Shown: positions 47,754 through 56,849, numbered from the stretch's first letter. The stretch is DNA of 64,000 bases from Undibacterium umbellatum (GCF_014284125.1 NZ_JACOFX010000005.1:1-64000); one strand, 5' to 3'. Program-made: numbers and translations. Notes: generated by a model from the sequence alone, not told the origin.

Positions 47754-48731
47754 ATGCCCGGATTTATCTTGCGCCGCCTGCTGCAAAGCCTGGCTGTTTT
47801 ACTACTCATGTCACTGCTGGTATTTGCTGGCGTGTATGCGATAGGCAATCCCATCGATATTCTGATCAGCCCTGAGGCTGACCAGGTTGAGCGTGCGCGC
47901 ATCATTGCTGCCTTCGGCCTGGACCAGAGCCTGCCGCAGCAATACTGGTTATTTCTTAAAAATGCCCTGGCTGGCGATATGGGGCGCTCCTTCGCTTATG
48001 CCACACCTGCACTGGCTCTGATCATAGAACGCATGCCTGCCACGCTGGAACTGGCCGTATTTGCCATATTGATTGCGATAGCTCTGGGCATACCGCTGGG
48101 TTTGCTGGCGGGTTTGCGGCCAGACAGCATTGCTGCAAAAAGCATCATGGCGGTATCGATATTAGGCTTCTCCTTGCCGACCTTCTGGGTCGGGCTGATG
48201 CTGATCATGGTGTTTGCCGTGCAACTGGGCTGGTTGCCTTCCAGCGGGCGTGGTGAGACAACGCTTTTGCTGGGTGTGCCTGTCAGTTTTTTGAGCATAG
48301 ATGGCCTCAGGCATTTGCTCTTGCCTGCGCTGAACCTGGCGCTCTTCAATATCGCCATGGTAATACGCCTGACGCGCTCAGGTGCGCAAGAAGCGCTGTT
48401 GCAAGACTATGTGCGCTTTGCCCGCGCCAAGGGATTGCGAAATAGCCGCATCATAGGCGTGCATGTACTTAAAAATATCCTGATTCCTATCGTTACTGTG
48501 ATTGCCTTGCAATTCGGTTCCATCATCGCCTTTGCAATAGTTACAGAATCAGTGTTTGCCTGGCCAGGCATGGGCAAGCTCATCATCGATTCTATCCGCG
48601 TGCTGGACAGGCCAGTCATCGTTGCCTATCTGCTGTTGATTGTCAGCCTGTTTATTCTCATCAACCTGGTGGTGGATGTGCTGTATTCATTACTGGACCC
48701 GCGTGTGCGTTTGTCAGAAAGCCGGGGCTGA
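47754..48731 (+). CDS. Dipeptide/oligopeptide-type ABC transporter permease (DppB-like)
   Basis: A 325-residue BPD_transp_1 permease. The N-terminal LRRLLQSLAVLLLMSLLVFAG helix and the EAA-loop region (GLRNSRIIGVHVLKNILIPIV) with TESVFAWPGMG near the C-terminus match DppB/GsiC. It is the first gene of a permease-permease-ATPase-ATPase operon, four bases before the next. No substrate-binding protein gene is encoded in this operon. The start ATG at 47754 is inside a longer frame opening at 47715 and begins at the first helix. Confidence 0.93.
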   Translation: MPGFILRRLLQSLAVLLLMSLLVFAGVYAIGNPIDILISPEADQVERARIIAAFGLDQSLPQQYWLFLKNALAGDMGRSFAYATPALALIIERMPATLELAVFAILIAIALGIPLGLLAGLRPDSIAAKSIMAVSILGFSLPTFWVGLMLIMVFAVQLGWLPSSGRGETTLLLGVPVSFLSIDGLRHLLLPALNLALFNIAMVIRLTRSGAQEALLQDYVRFARAKGLRNSRIIGVHVLKNILIPIVTVIALQFGSIIAFAIVTESVFAWPGMGKLIIDSIRVLDRPVIVAYLLLIVSLFILINLVVDVLYSLLDPRVRLSESRG

Positions 48732-48735
48732 TGTG

Positions 48736-49641
48736 ATGGCGACAGAAACCATAAGCCCAAAAATTGAAACGCCCTTACAGCGTTTCTTGCGCGACTTCTT
48801 TGCCAGCCGCATCGCCAGCCTGGGCAGCCTGATTTTATTGCTGCTGGTCTTGCTGGCGATATTTGCGCCATTGATTTCACCACAAAATCCTTATGACCTG
48901 ATGGCGCTGGATGTCATGGATTCCCGCCTGGAACCCGGCAAACTTTCCGCGGATGGCAAACAGACTTTTCTGCTCGGCACTGATGAACAAGGGCGAGACA
49001 TGTTGTCGGCCATCTTCTATGGTTTGCGTATTTCGCTCATCGTTGGTTTTTCCAGCACCGCAATTGCGCTGGCAATCGGCCTGAGCCTGGGTTTGCTGGC
49101 GGGTTATCTGGGCGGCCGTGTCGAAGCCATCATCATGCGTATCGCTGACATACAGTTATCTTTCCCCGCCATCCTGATCGCCATGATCTTGCTGGCGCTG
49201 ACAGGGCAGGGCATCGGCAAGATCATCATCGCGCTGGTATTGGTGCAATGGGCTTATTATGCGCGCACGGCCCGCAGTGCGGCGCTGGTGGAAAGACAAA
49301 AAGAATATATAGAAGCCGCAGTCGGCCTGGGCTTGTCACCGGCGCGCATTATCTGGCGTCACTTGCTGCCCAACTGTTTGCCGCCACTGATCGTCATTGC
49401 GGCCTTGCAGGTCGCATCTGCCATTTCGCTGGAAGCCACGCTCTCATTCCTGGGCCTGGGTTTGCCAGTGACCGAACCTTCACTGGGTTTGCTGATCGCC
49501 AATGGTTATCAGTATCTGTTGTCCGGTAAATACTGGATCAGTTTTTATCCTGGCCTGGCCTTGTTGCTAACGGTCGTCTCCATCAATCTGGTGGCTGATC
49601 ATTTGCGCGATGTACTCAATCCGCGCTTGCAGACGCAATAG
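48736..49641 (+). CDS. Dipeptide/oligopeptide-type ABC transporter permease (DppC-like)
   Basis: A 301-residue BPD_transp_1 permease of the DppC/GsiD type: cytoplasmic N-terminus with LQRFLRDFFASRIASLGSLIL helix, the long periplasmic loop with LGTDEQGRDMLSAIFYG, and the EAA loop (AAVGLGLSPARIIWRHLLPNCLPP). ATG 48736 (MATETISP) is used; the frame reaches upstream into the preceding gene. It is followed by the first ATPase gene. Confidence 0.93.
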   Translation: MATETISPKIETPLQRFLRDFFASRIASLGSLILLLLVLLAIFAPLISPQNPYDLMALDVMDSRLEPGKLSADGKQTFLLGTDEQGRDMLSAIFYGLRISLIVGFSSTAIALAIGLSLGLLAGYLGGRVEAIIMRIADIQLSFPAILIAMILLALTGQGIGKIIIALVLVQWAYYARTARSAALVERQKEYIEAAVGLGLSPARIIWRHLLPNCLPPLIVIAALQVASAISLEATLSFLGLGLPVTEPSLGLLIANGYQYLLSGKYWISFYPGLALLLTVVSINLVADHLRDVLNPRLQTQ

Positions 49642-49653
49642 GTGGTGCTAAAT

Positions 49654-50640
49654 ATGACGATGGCGACTCTGGAAGTACAAAACCTGCAGACTGAATTTGC
49701 CAGCCGTGGAGGTACTGTGCGTGCGGTGAACAATGTCAGCTTCAGCGTGCAGCCAGGGCAAATCATGGGCCTGGTGGGTGAATCCGGTTCTGGCAAATCC
49801 ATGACCGCCTATTCCATCATGGGCCTGATCGATTCACCCGGCAAAGTCACGGCAGGCAAGGTCTTGTTCAAGGGCGAGGACTTGCGCAGCCTGTCGGCAG
49901 AGGCCATGCGGCAAATCCGGGGCAACCGCATCGCCATGATATTCCAGGACCCGATGATGACCCTGAACCCGGTCCTGCGCATTGATACACAAATGATGGA
50001 AACCATCTTTGCACATCAACAGGTCAGCCGCGAAAAAGCGCGGGAAATGGCACGCGCTGCCTTGGTCAAGGTGGGTATTCCCTCGCCTGATGAAAGACTG
50101 CTGGCTTATCCCCACCAGTTTTCTGGCGGCATGCGGCAAAGGGTGGCGATCGCCATTGCTCTCCTGAATGAGCCCGAGCTGATTATCTGCGATGAGCCGA
50201 CCACCGCACTCGATGTCACCATACAGGGCCAAATCCTGTATGAAATGCAAAAACTGTGCCGCGAATCTGGCACGGCACTGATATGGATTACCCATGACCT
50301 GTCAGTGGTGGCTGGCCTGGCTGATACCGTAGCCGTCATGTATGCCGGAAAAATAGTCGAAAGCGGTAGCGTGCAACAAGTACTGGAACAGGCCTGGCAT
50401 CCCTATACTCACGGTCTGATCGCGTCTTCACCATCACGCAATCTGCATGGGCAAAGCCTGCGTCAGATTCCGGGGTCAACTCCGTCTTTGTTGAACCTGC
50501 CGCAAGGCTGTGCATTCCGCCTGCGCTGCGAACGTGCTACTGCGGTTTGTGAACAAGACCCGGTGGCAGAAAATCTGCCGGGCCACAAGGTATTGTGCTT
50601 CCACCCAATGCACGCAATGGCCGAGGTGGCGCATGACTGA
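49654..50640 (+). CDS. Peptide ABC transporter ATP-binding protein (DppD-like)
   Basis: A 328-residue ABC ATPase: Walker A GESGSGKSMT (near 40), signature FSGGMRQRVAIAIAL, Walker B LIICDEPTTALDV, H-loop ITHDLSVVAGLADTVAVMYAGKIVE, and the C-terminal oligopeptide-type extension with Cys clusters (GCAFRLRCERATAVCEQ) that may bind an iron-sulphur cluster as in related DppD proteins. AGGTGG lies eight bases before ATG 49654. It overlaps the next gene by eight bases. Confidence 0.93.
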   Translation: MTMATLEVQNLQTEFASRGGTVRAVNNVSFSVQPGQIMGLVGESGSGKSMTAYSIMGLIDSPGKVTAGKVLFKGEDLRSLSAEAMRQIRGNRIAMIFQDPMMTLNPVLRIDTQMMETIFAHQQVSREKAREMARAALVKVGIPSPDERLLAYPHQFSGGMRQRVAIAIALLNEPELIICDEPTTALDVTIQGQILYEMQKLCRESGTALIWITHDLSVVAGLADTVAVMYAGKIVESGSVQQVLEQAWHPYTHGLIASSPSRNLHGQSLRQIPGSTPSLLNLPQGCAFRLRCERATAVCEQDPVAENLPGHKVLCFHPMHAMAEVAHD

Positions 50641-51637
50641 TAGCCGTTTGCCCGCCTTGCTGGAACTGCGCCAGGTCAGCAAGCGCTTTGCCAAACCTGT
50701 GGCATTCACCGACAAACTGACCCAGCTATTCGGTGCTAACAGCAAACAGCAAATCGTCCATGCCGTTGATCAAGTCGATTTGAGTTTGCAGGCGGGTGAA
50801 GTCGTCGGCCTGGTAGGTGAATCAGGCTGTGGCAAATCTACGCTCGGGCGCATGGTCGTGGGCTTGCACAGTTTGTCAGAAGGGTCGCGCTGGTGGCGTG
50901 GCGAAAGTCTGGCTGACATGGACCAGGCCAAACGCAGGCAAATGCAACTGGCTGTGCAGATGATATTCCAGGACCCATATGCCTCGTTGAACCCGCGCCT
51001 GCGCGTGCAAGATATCGTGGGTGAAGCACCGGTCGTGCATGGCATGATCAAGTCGGCAGAACAGCAGGAATATGTAGAACACCTGCTACAAAAAGTAGGG
51101 CTGGACCCGGCTGTGCTGAAACGTTTCCCGCATCAGTTTTCTGGCGGCCAGCGCGCCCGCGTTGGCATCGCCAGGGCACTGGCCGTCAAGCCTGAACTGC
51201 TGGTGTGCGATGAGGCAGTAGCGGCGCTGGATGTGTCGATACAGGCGCAGGTCTTGAACCTGTTCATCCAGCTACGTGACGAACTGAACCTGACTTATCT
51301 GTTCATCAGCCATGACCTCGGCGTGGTCAGGCATGTGTCTGACCGCGTGCTCATCATGTACCTGGGTCGCGTGGTTGAGTCAGCCGCGACTGCAGAAATT
51401 TTTGAGCGACCTAATCATCCCTATACGCAAGCCTTGCTGGCATCTGCCCCCAGGCTGGAAGTGCGCAAGATGGAATACCTTGCCATCAAGGGTGAAATTC
51501 CATCGCCTTTGCATCCGCCGACTGGCTGTCACTTTCATCCGCGCTGCCCGCACGCCATGCCCAGATGTGCCACAGAGCAGCCAGCACTCAAAGAAGTTGC
51601 TCCTTTACATTTTTCTGCTTGTCATTTAAATACTTGA
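50633..51637 (+). CDS. Peptide ABC transporter ATP-binding protein (DppF-like)
   Basis: A 334-residue ABC ATPase: Walker A GESGCGKSTLGRM, signature FSGGQRARVGIARAL, Walker B LVCDEAVAALDVSI (Asp-Glu-Ala-Val in place of the usual DEPT/DEPVSALD), switch ISHDLGVVRHVSDRV and C-terminal Cys motif (FHPRCPHAMPRCA). The ATG at 50633 overlaps the preceding stop; the longer frame at 50510 lies inside the first ATPase gene. It closes the operon, which has no substrate-binding protein. Confidence 0.93.
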   Translation: MTDSRLPALLELRQVSKRFAKPVAFTDKLTQLFGANSKQQIVHAVDQVDLSLQAGEVVGLVGESGCGKSTLGRMVVGLHSLSEGSRWWRGESLADMDQAKRRQMQLAVQMIFQDPYASLNPRLRVQDIVGEAPVVHGMIKSAEQQEYVEHLLQKVGLDPAVLKRFPHQFSGGQRARVGIARALAVKPELLVCDEAVAALDVSIQAQVLNLFIQLRDELNLTYLFISHDLGVVRHVSDRVLIMYLGRVVESAATAEIFERPNHPYTQALLASAPRLEVRKMEYLAIKGEIPSPLHPPTGCHFHPRCPHAMPRCATEQPALKEVAPLHFSACHLNT

Positions 51638-51676
51638 TTATTATCTTGTTATGTTTTAGGCAGTGAATGAGTTTTA

Positions 51677-52098
51677 ATGAAGCAGCAAAGAATCCTGGAT
51701 TACGATCTGGCGCGTGTTGGTATCAGTCTCAAGACCAACCAGTCAGGCTGGCTGGCGATGCTGCAGCCCTAAATCGGCAAAGAGTCAGTTTGTTGAAACG
51801 CGCTGCTTTCCTGTTTTGTTATGGCCTGCCGGTATCCTGCATTATTACGGTTTGTATATTGCATTGGCTAAAGTCTTGCTTACAGTGTCGTACTGCCTGC
51901 CAGCCTTGCCTGTGTACATGATCTCTGCAACGGGAGCTCAGCATCTATCTGGCCCATGTGCTGATAGGTATGCTTGTGCTGGAAGAGCTGCGTTATCTGG
52001 AGGGTCATACTGTGGGCATGGCGGCCCTTGCTGCACTCATTTTCTCTACATGTGCGCTGGTGTTTTCTCATCTGTGGCGCAGCACGCATCAAAAATAA
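51677..52098 (+). pseudogene. DUF418-like membrane protein, decayed
   Basis: The N-terminal piece starts at ATG 51677 (MKQQRILDYDLARV), a middle piece reads ILHYYGLYIALAKVLLT in another frame near 51840, and the C-terminal piece (ELSIYLAHVLIGMLVLEELRYLEG ... VFSHLWRSTHQK, to TAA 52096-52098) is in a third frame. All three fit membrane helices of DUF418-type proteins (the LSIYLAH segment is typical), while most of the central helices are missing. A complete gene has about 350-400 residues. Upstream of 51660 the ABC operon ends. Confidence 0.5.
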
Positions 52099-52212
52099 GA
52101 GTCGGCTGTATCCCAGAGTGCAAGTTTTCAGAGACATAGACAAAAATCGCAGTTATCAACTCAGATATTGGAAATGGTGATAACTGGTATACCAAAAATA
52201 AAGATGCATTAT

Positions 52213-52304
52213 TTGCTGCGGTGCGATAAAGTAGTACCTGTCTCCTCCAACACCTCCTAAGGTTTGGATTTAACCCGCAACCGCAAGGTCGCGGGTTTTT
52301 TTTT
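52213..52304 (+). ncRNA. Anti-Shine-Dalgarno small RNA, copy 1
   Basis: One of three nearly identical segments in 1.2 kb. The shared core, CTGTCTCCTCCAACACCTCC and a following TAAGGTTTGGATTTAA, has two CCTCC motifs: the first single-stranded, the second in the loop of a hairpin (arms CCAAcACCT and AGGTTTGG). It ends in a terminator hairpin (CCCGC and GCGGG arms) followed by a T-run to 52304. The CCTCC motif is complementary to GGAGG ribosome-binding sites, so it can sequester many mRNAs. I recall this as the pattern of the Betaproteobacteria toxic small RNA family; not checked by search. Confidence 0.8.
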
Positions 52305-52433
52305 GCCTTTTTACCGATCTACCCATAGGCATGATGTTAATTTCATTGATTTCAATTCTGTCAGGAAATATTTTAAACAGGCTTGATATGCGATTTATGA
52401 ATGATTGATATGTGAAAATAGATGTTGGTGAAT

Positions 52434-52521
52434 TTGTTGCGCTGCGATATAGTTGCACCTGTCTCCTCCAACACCTCCTAAGGTTTGGATTTAAACCCGC
52501 AAAATTTGCGGGTTTTTTTTT
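52434..52521 (+). ncRNA. Anti-Shine-Dalgarno small RNA, copy 2
   Basis: Same core as copy 1 (two CCTCC motifs, hairpin arms CCAAcACCT/AGGTTTGG) with a different terminator stem: AACCCGCAAA / TTTGCGGGTT followed by nine Ts. The 5' end keeps TTGTTGCG in place of TTGCTGCG. The conservation of the anti-SD core with a changed terminator argues for selection on the core. The copy lies 130 bases after copy 1. Confidence 0.8.
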
Positions 52522-52637
52522 GCCTGTTTTGAACGTGATGATTCAAATGATGTTTGCCAACTATTTTCCTGCGACTTGTGTGCAAGCTCAGTCTGCGTGA
52601 CTATCTGGCTTTACTCATTCGCTAAACCCATGTCTAT

Positions 52638-53138
52638 ATGCATTTTAAAACCGGATCTGTCTATCTTGCATGTCTTTTGAGTATGTTCGCCTCCACTTGC
52701 TTGCCAGCAAGTGCGATGGATCAGCCAAGGAATGGCGTGGTCAAGCAGTCCATTCCCAAGCCCCGCATAGATAAAGATATGCGTCTAGCCTTGCAGCAAT
52801 TTGTCACTCGCTACGCACTGCATCCAAAAAATGCATCACAGCATATTCATATCGCCAATGTAAAAATAGACAGCGGTGAAACAGCCATGTATGCCTACTG
52901 GAAAGAAGATCAGTCCATCTTGATCATGCACTTCTTTGCCCATCCATCCGAAGAGCAGGGCCTCTTATGGCTGCACCATAAAGCCAGGATAGATTTGAAG
53001 ACTGGCGTGGTAGCTACGGAAGAAGAGATGAGTGGCAGTAATTACCTGGTCACCAAAGCCTGGGCTCAGCACGTCGTCAATGTCTGTCTGGAACATGGTC
53101 AATTGCTGGTATTGAAGCCTAAGACAGATCGCAAGTAA
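52638..53138 (+). CDS. Secreted protein of unknown function
   Basis: A 166-residue protein with a signal peptide (about residues 1-26, cleaved after ASA) and a mature domain of mixed strands and helices (KARIDLKTGVVATEEEM, WAQHVVNVCLEHGQLLVL). No family recognised. It stands between the second and third copy of the small RNA, with none of its own promoter features visible. An export role is likely but the function is unknown. Confidence 0.65.
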   Translation: MHFKTGSVYLACLLSMFASTCLPASAMDQPRNGVVKQSIPKPRIDKDMRLALQQFVTRYALHPKNASQHIHIANVKIDSGETAMYAYWKEDQSILIMHFFAHPSEEQGLLWLHHKARIDLKTGVVATEEEMSGSNYLVTKAWAQHVVNVCLEHGQLLVLKPKTDRK

Positions 53139-53304
53139 TTCATCTGGATCATGAGCGGGCTGGTCCAAATATAAACCTGAGTATTACCTCTAGTGATGAC
53201 GAAAACATCACTGGTATGTCACTTTCCTTGGAGCGGTAGAGGAAGGGCGGATGAGTGGTATGCAATCTATAAGAGATATTCAGAAAATGTATACCTGATA
53301 TTTG

Positions 53305-53310
53305 TATAAT
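53305..53310 (+). promoter_or_regulatory. Possible -10 element of small RNA copy 3
   Basis: TATAAT, identical to the sigma-70 -10 consensus, preceded by TTTG. A start of transcription near 53317 would fit the conserved 5' end (TTGCGG). No clear -35 is seen. For the other two copies no such clean -10 is visible. Confidence 0.55.
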
Positions 53311-53324
53311 AAAGCATACAGATA

Positions 53325-53413
53325 TGTTGCGGCGCATTAAAGTAGTACTTGTCTCCTCCAACACCTCCTAAAGGTTTGGATTTAAGCCCGCGAATTCAGC
53401 GGGCTATTTTTTT
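53325..53413 (+). ncRNA. Anti-Shine-Dalgarno small RNA, copy 3
   Basis: The third copy keeps the CTTGTCTCCTCC and CACCTCCTA core and the hairpin arms CCAAcACCT and AGGTTTGG; its extra A falls in the loop, so the pairing is maintained. Terminator: AGCCCGC / GCGGGCT followed by a T-run to 53413. A TATAAT -10 is at 53305-53310. It lies convergent to the DUF817 gene, whose stop is 32 bases away. Confidence 0.8.
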
Positions 53414-53444
53414 GTCTGCTCACTTGGTAGAAGAAAGTACGGGC

Positions 53445-54299
53445 TTATTCGGCGATATGGATATGCCGCTTGATATGCTTGAGGTGGGCGACGATGGTAA
53501 AAGTCATGATGACCAGCAAGGACCATGAACTCCACTTGCCCAGATGCACGGTAGACCAGGCACCCAACTGGTTGGGGTAACGCCAGATACCAAAGAAGGT
53601 CCCCATATTTTCTGCCAGCCAGATAAAGAAACCTATCAGTATGAAAGATAACAGCAAGGGCATGCTGCGGTCGCGGTCCAGCGGGCGAAATACCACGGAT
53701 GAACGCGCATACAGACCCAGTGCACAAGCCGCCATGTACCAGCGATAGTCACCAATGTAATGGTGAGTGAAAAAATTCACATAAATCAGTATGCCTATCA
53801 GCGCGGCCATCCAGTAAGGGGGATGATGGCGTATGCGTAAATCAAATAAGCGCCAGGCCTGGATGATATAGCTGCCTATGCTGGCATACATGAAACCGCT
53901 GAACAGCGGCACGCCCCAAATCTTGGTATAGCCAAATTCAGGATAAGCCCAGCTCTGTATCTGGCCCGATACCTTGAACACTTCCAGCGCAAACCCAACC
54001 ATGTGGAACAGGGTGACGGCTTTTAGCTCATCAACAGTTTCCAGCTTGCTCCAGACCATGCCGCCCTGTATGAGCAGTGCAATCACAAACAGCACGTCAT
54101 AACGCGGCAAGCCAAACAAGCCAGCCTTGGGCACGATCAAAATCGATGCAAAGAAGAGGCCGACAAAAAGGCAGGCGCGCACTTCTTTGATACCAAAATA
54201 CCAGAACTCCAGTAAAAAACGACGAAAGCCCACCAGATTTTCAGGCTGGGGAGGCTGGATCAGGAATTGGTCTATGGATTGCAGGCGCATGGGCTGCAT
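53445..54299 (-). CDS. DUF817 family membrane protein
   Basis: A 284-residue protein with about nine hydrophobic helices. I recognise it as resembling the DUF817 family (FGIWRYPNQLGAW, LGKWSSWSLLVIMTF and the FKVSGQIQSWAYPEFG segment); there is no known function for the family. The N-terminus MQPMRLQSIDQFLIQ is cytoplasmic. It is transcribed toward the small RNA copy 3. Confidence 0.8.
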   Translation of the reverse strand: MQPMRLQSIDQFLIQPPQPENLVGFRRFLLEFWYFGIKEVRACLFVGLFFASILIVPKAGLFGLPRYDVLFVIALLIQGGMVWSKLETVDELKAVTLFHMVGFALEVFKVSGQIQSWAYPEFGYTKIWGVPLFSGFMYASIGSYIIQAWRLFDLRIRHHPPYWMAALIGILIYVNFFTHHYIGDYRWYMAACALGLYARSSVVFRPLDRDRSMPLLLSFILIGFFIWLAENMGTFFGIWRYPNQLGAWSTVHLGKWSSWSLLVIMTFTIVAHLKHIKRHIHIAE

Positions 54300-54614
54300 T
54301 GTAACAAGCTTGCTGCGCTTATCGTCAGGGCAGTGATACGGTTGCTATTGTTACAGGGTGCTTACACAGCATTTATTTGACCTGCCTTTGCTTGTTGTGA
54401 AAAATTCCATGTTGTTTAATTGATGCGTAATAGGACATATACTAAAAACAGTATATCTAACCGTGAAAAATTGCTGACAATCACAGGCGAATATGAAAAA
54501 TGATTTAGTGCAAATGGAAAGATGGCACGTCACTTGCATTCGCCATCTACTTCAAGCAGAACGATGAAAGCCAGGATCACAAGTCCTGAGCAGCATGTAC
54601 CGGAGAACAAAAGT

Positions 54615-55571
54615 ATGACGCAGTCCAGCAATCAGTATAGTGATTATCCTCGTGATCTCATAGGCTATGGCCGCCATGTCCCGCATGCGCAATGGCCAGG
54701 TCAGGCCAGGATAGCCCTGCAATTTGTCTTGAACTATGAAGAAGGTGGCGAAAACTGTGTGCTGCATGGTGATCGTGCGTCTGAGCAGTTTTTATCCGAG
54801 ATTGTTGGTGCGGCAGCTTATGAAGCGCGGCATATGTCGATGGAATCTATTTACGAGTATGGCTCCCGTGCCGGTGTCTGGCGCATCTTGCGCGAATTTG
54901 AAAAACGCAAGTTACCGCTGACTGTGTTTGGTGTCGCCATGGCCTTGCAGCGCCATCCCGAGCTGACCCAGGCTTTTGGCGAGCTTGGTCATGAAATCGC
55001 CTGTCACGGTCTGCGCTGGATACATTATCAGGCGCTGGACGAAACCATAGAGCGTGAACATATGCAGCAAGCCGTGCAAATCATGCGCGAGCTGACTGGC
55101 AAAGCCCCGCTGGGCTGGTACACCGGGCGTGATTCACCCAATACCCGCAAGCTGGTGGTTGAGCATGGCGGCTTTGCCTATGATGCTGACTACTATGGCG
55201 ATGACCTGCCTTTCTGGACGCAAGTCACTACCAGCGATGGCCAGCAGCATCCGCATCTGGTCGTGCCTTACACCCTGGACAGCAATGACATGCGCTTCGC
55301 CACGCCACAAGGGTTTAATACGGGCGAACATTTCTATGATTACCTGAGAGACAGTTTCGATCTCTTGTATGCCGAAGGTGACCCAGATGGTGACAATGCA
55401 CCAAAAATGCTATCCATAGGCATGCATTGCCGCTTGCTGGGGCGGCCCGGACGTTTCCGTGCCTTCCAGCGTTTCCTTGATTATGTACAGTCGCATGACA
55501 AGGTCTGGATCTGCCGCCGCATTGATATTGCAGAACACTGGAAACAAGTACATCCCTATGTAGCTAAGTAA
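54615..55571 (+). CDS. puuE: Allantoinase of the polysaccharide-deacetylase fold (PuuE-type)
   Basis: A 318-residue protein of the NodB/PuuE fold. The substrate and metal environment is DSNDMRFATPQGF, EIACHGLRWIHYQ and GMHCRLLGRPGR, with LGWYTGRDSPNTRKL. PuuE converts allantoin to allantoate, part of purine degradation. The frame extends to 54522, but GGAG sits nine bases before ATG 54615 (MTQSSNQYSDYPRDLIGYG). A deacetylase with another substrate cannot be excluded, but the DLIGYGRHVPH N-terminus fits PuuE. A porin gene follows. Confidence 0.85.
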   Translation: MTQSSNQYSDYPRDLIGYGRHVPHAQWPGQARIALQFVLNYEEGGENCVLHGDRASEQFLSEIVGAAAYEARHMSMESIYEYGSRAGVWRILREFEKRKLPLTVFGVAMALQRHPELTQAFGELGHEIACHGLRWIHYQALDETIEREHMQQAVQIMRELTGKAPLGWYTGRDSPNTRKLVVEHGGFAYDADYYGDDLPFWTQVTTSDGQQHPHLVVPYTLDSNDMRFATPQGFNTGEHFYDYLRDSFDLLYAEGDPDGDNAPKMLSIGMHCRLLGRPGRFRAFQRFLDYVQSHDKVWICRRIDIAEHWKQVHPYVAK

Positions 55572-55692
55572 ATGCAGCGCCTGTTGACTGGCGGGACGTA
55601 CCCAAGTCCTGCCTGCCCAAGATTAAGCTGACAAAGCTTGAATTGCCACCACGCTGAAAAAATCGTTGTTAAATCTGAGAGAAGGAAAAAAG

Positions 55693-56790
55693 ATGAAAAT
55701 GCAAATGAAATTCATGGTTTTGGCAGTTGCTTCTTGTTTGTGTGCAGGCAGTGCGCTGGCGCAATCCAGTGTTACCGTGCAAGGCCTGATGGATTTGTCT
55801 GTGGGCACAGTCAAGATGAGTGGTGACAAAGCCAGCACGGCTGCCATCACGCCGGGTGGCATGACCACATCCTGGTTTGGTTTCAAAGGGGTAGAAGACC
55901 TCGGCGGTGGTCTCAAGGCAGAATTTGCACTGACAGCCTTCCTGCGACCAGATACCGGTGAGTCTGGCCGCTTTGGTGGCGATACCCTGTTTTCGCGTGA
56001 TGCCAATGTCGCCTTGTCCGGCAGCTTTGGCCGCGTGTCGCTTGGCCGTGATCTGGCTCCCAGCTTTTTGCCTGTCGTGATTTTCAATCCCTTTGGTGAT
56101 TCCTTTGATGTTTCGCCTTTGGTGCTGCACTGGTATGTGCCTTCTGGTGGTTTTGCTTCACGCACCTGGGCCAATTCTGCCGCCGGTGATTCTGGCTGGA
56201 GCAATGAAATCATTTACAGCACCCCCAATTTCTCCGGCTTCAGTGCCAACATGCACTATCAGTTTGGTGAAAAAGCCGGTGACACAGGCACTCGCAACAT
56301 AGGCCTGAATGCGCTGTACTTCAATGGCCCACTGGCGCTGAGTGCCTTCTACCAAAAAGTCCAGGTATCGAATCCTCTTGGTGGTTCAGCAATTGTCGAT
56401 GCCACATCTGCACCTGTGAATTTTGCATCCATCAATAACCAGACTGCTTACTTCGTCGGTGCCAGCTATGACCTGACTGCTGCCAAACTGTATGCCACTT
56501 ATACCTCCAGCAAAAATGACAATGCTGCTGGCAAGCAGATGGATGACAAGATTTATAGCCTGGGTGCCAAGATCCCGGCAGGTGGTGGCGACATCTTGCT
56601 GGCCTATGCCAATACCAAACGCAATGGCACGCTGGCGGCAAATACGGAATACAAGCGCGATACCCTGTCTGCTGGCTATGACTACAACCTGTCCAAGCGT
56701 ACCGATGTGTATGCAGTGCTGATGAGTGACAAGATCAGTACGGCTGATCGTGCTACTAGCGTCATTGCTGGGATACGTCACAGATTCTGA
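55693..56790 (+). CDS. Outer-membrane porin (Gram-negative porin type)
   Basis: A 365-residue beta-barrel porin with a signal peptide (cleaved after ALA, near residue 22) and the typical start SSVTVQGLMDLSVGTVKMSG. The loop SFGRVSLGRDLAPSF and the C-terminal IAGIRHRF with a terminal Phe are family features. AGAAGGA lies about six bases before the ATG. It follows puuE by 121 bases, and a terminator at 56806 ends the transcript. Confidence 0.92.
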   Translation: MKMQMKFMVLAVASCLCAGSALAQSSVTVQGLMDLSVGTVKMSGDKASTAAITPGGMTTSWFGFKGVEDLGGGLKAEFALTAFLRPDTGESGRFGGDTLFSRDANVALSGSFGRVSLGRDLAPSFLPVVIFNPFGDSFDVSPLVLHWYVPSGGFASRTWANSAAGDSGWSNEIIYSTPNFSGFSANMHYQFGEKAGDTGTRNIGLNALYFNGPLALSAFYQKVQVSNPLGGSAIVDATSAPVNFASINNQTAYFVGASYDLTAAKLYATYTSSKNDNAAGKQMDDKIYSLGAKIPAGGGDILLAYANTKRNGTLAANTEYKRDTLSAGYDYNLSKRTDVYAVLMSDKISTADRATSVIAGIRHRF

Positions 56791-56805
56791 GTTATTTCAG
56801 CTAAC

Positions 56806-56841
56806 AAAAAACCGCATATTGAAAGATTTGCGGTTTTTTTT
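56806..56841 (+). terminator. Rho-independent terminator after the porin gene
   Basis: AAAAACCGCA / TGCGGTTTTTTTT with a 12-base loop. It ends the porin transcript just ahead of the ECF41 promoter. Confidence 0.88.
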
Positions 56842-56849
56842 CTATCCGC

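Noticed and set aside
47505..47786. 93-codon minus-strand ORF in the M20/ABC intergenic region
   Set aside because: It would overlap the start of the permease gene and its sequence has no family resemblance.
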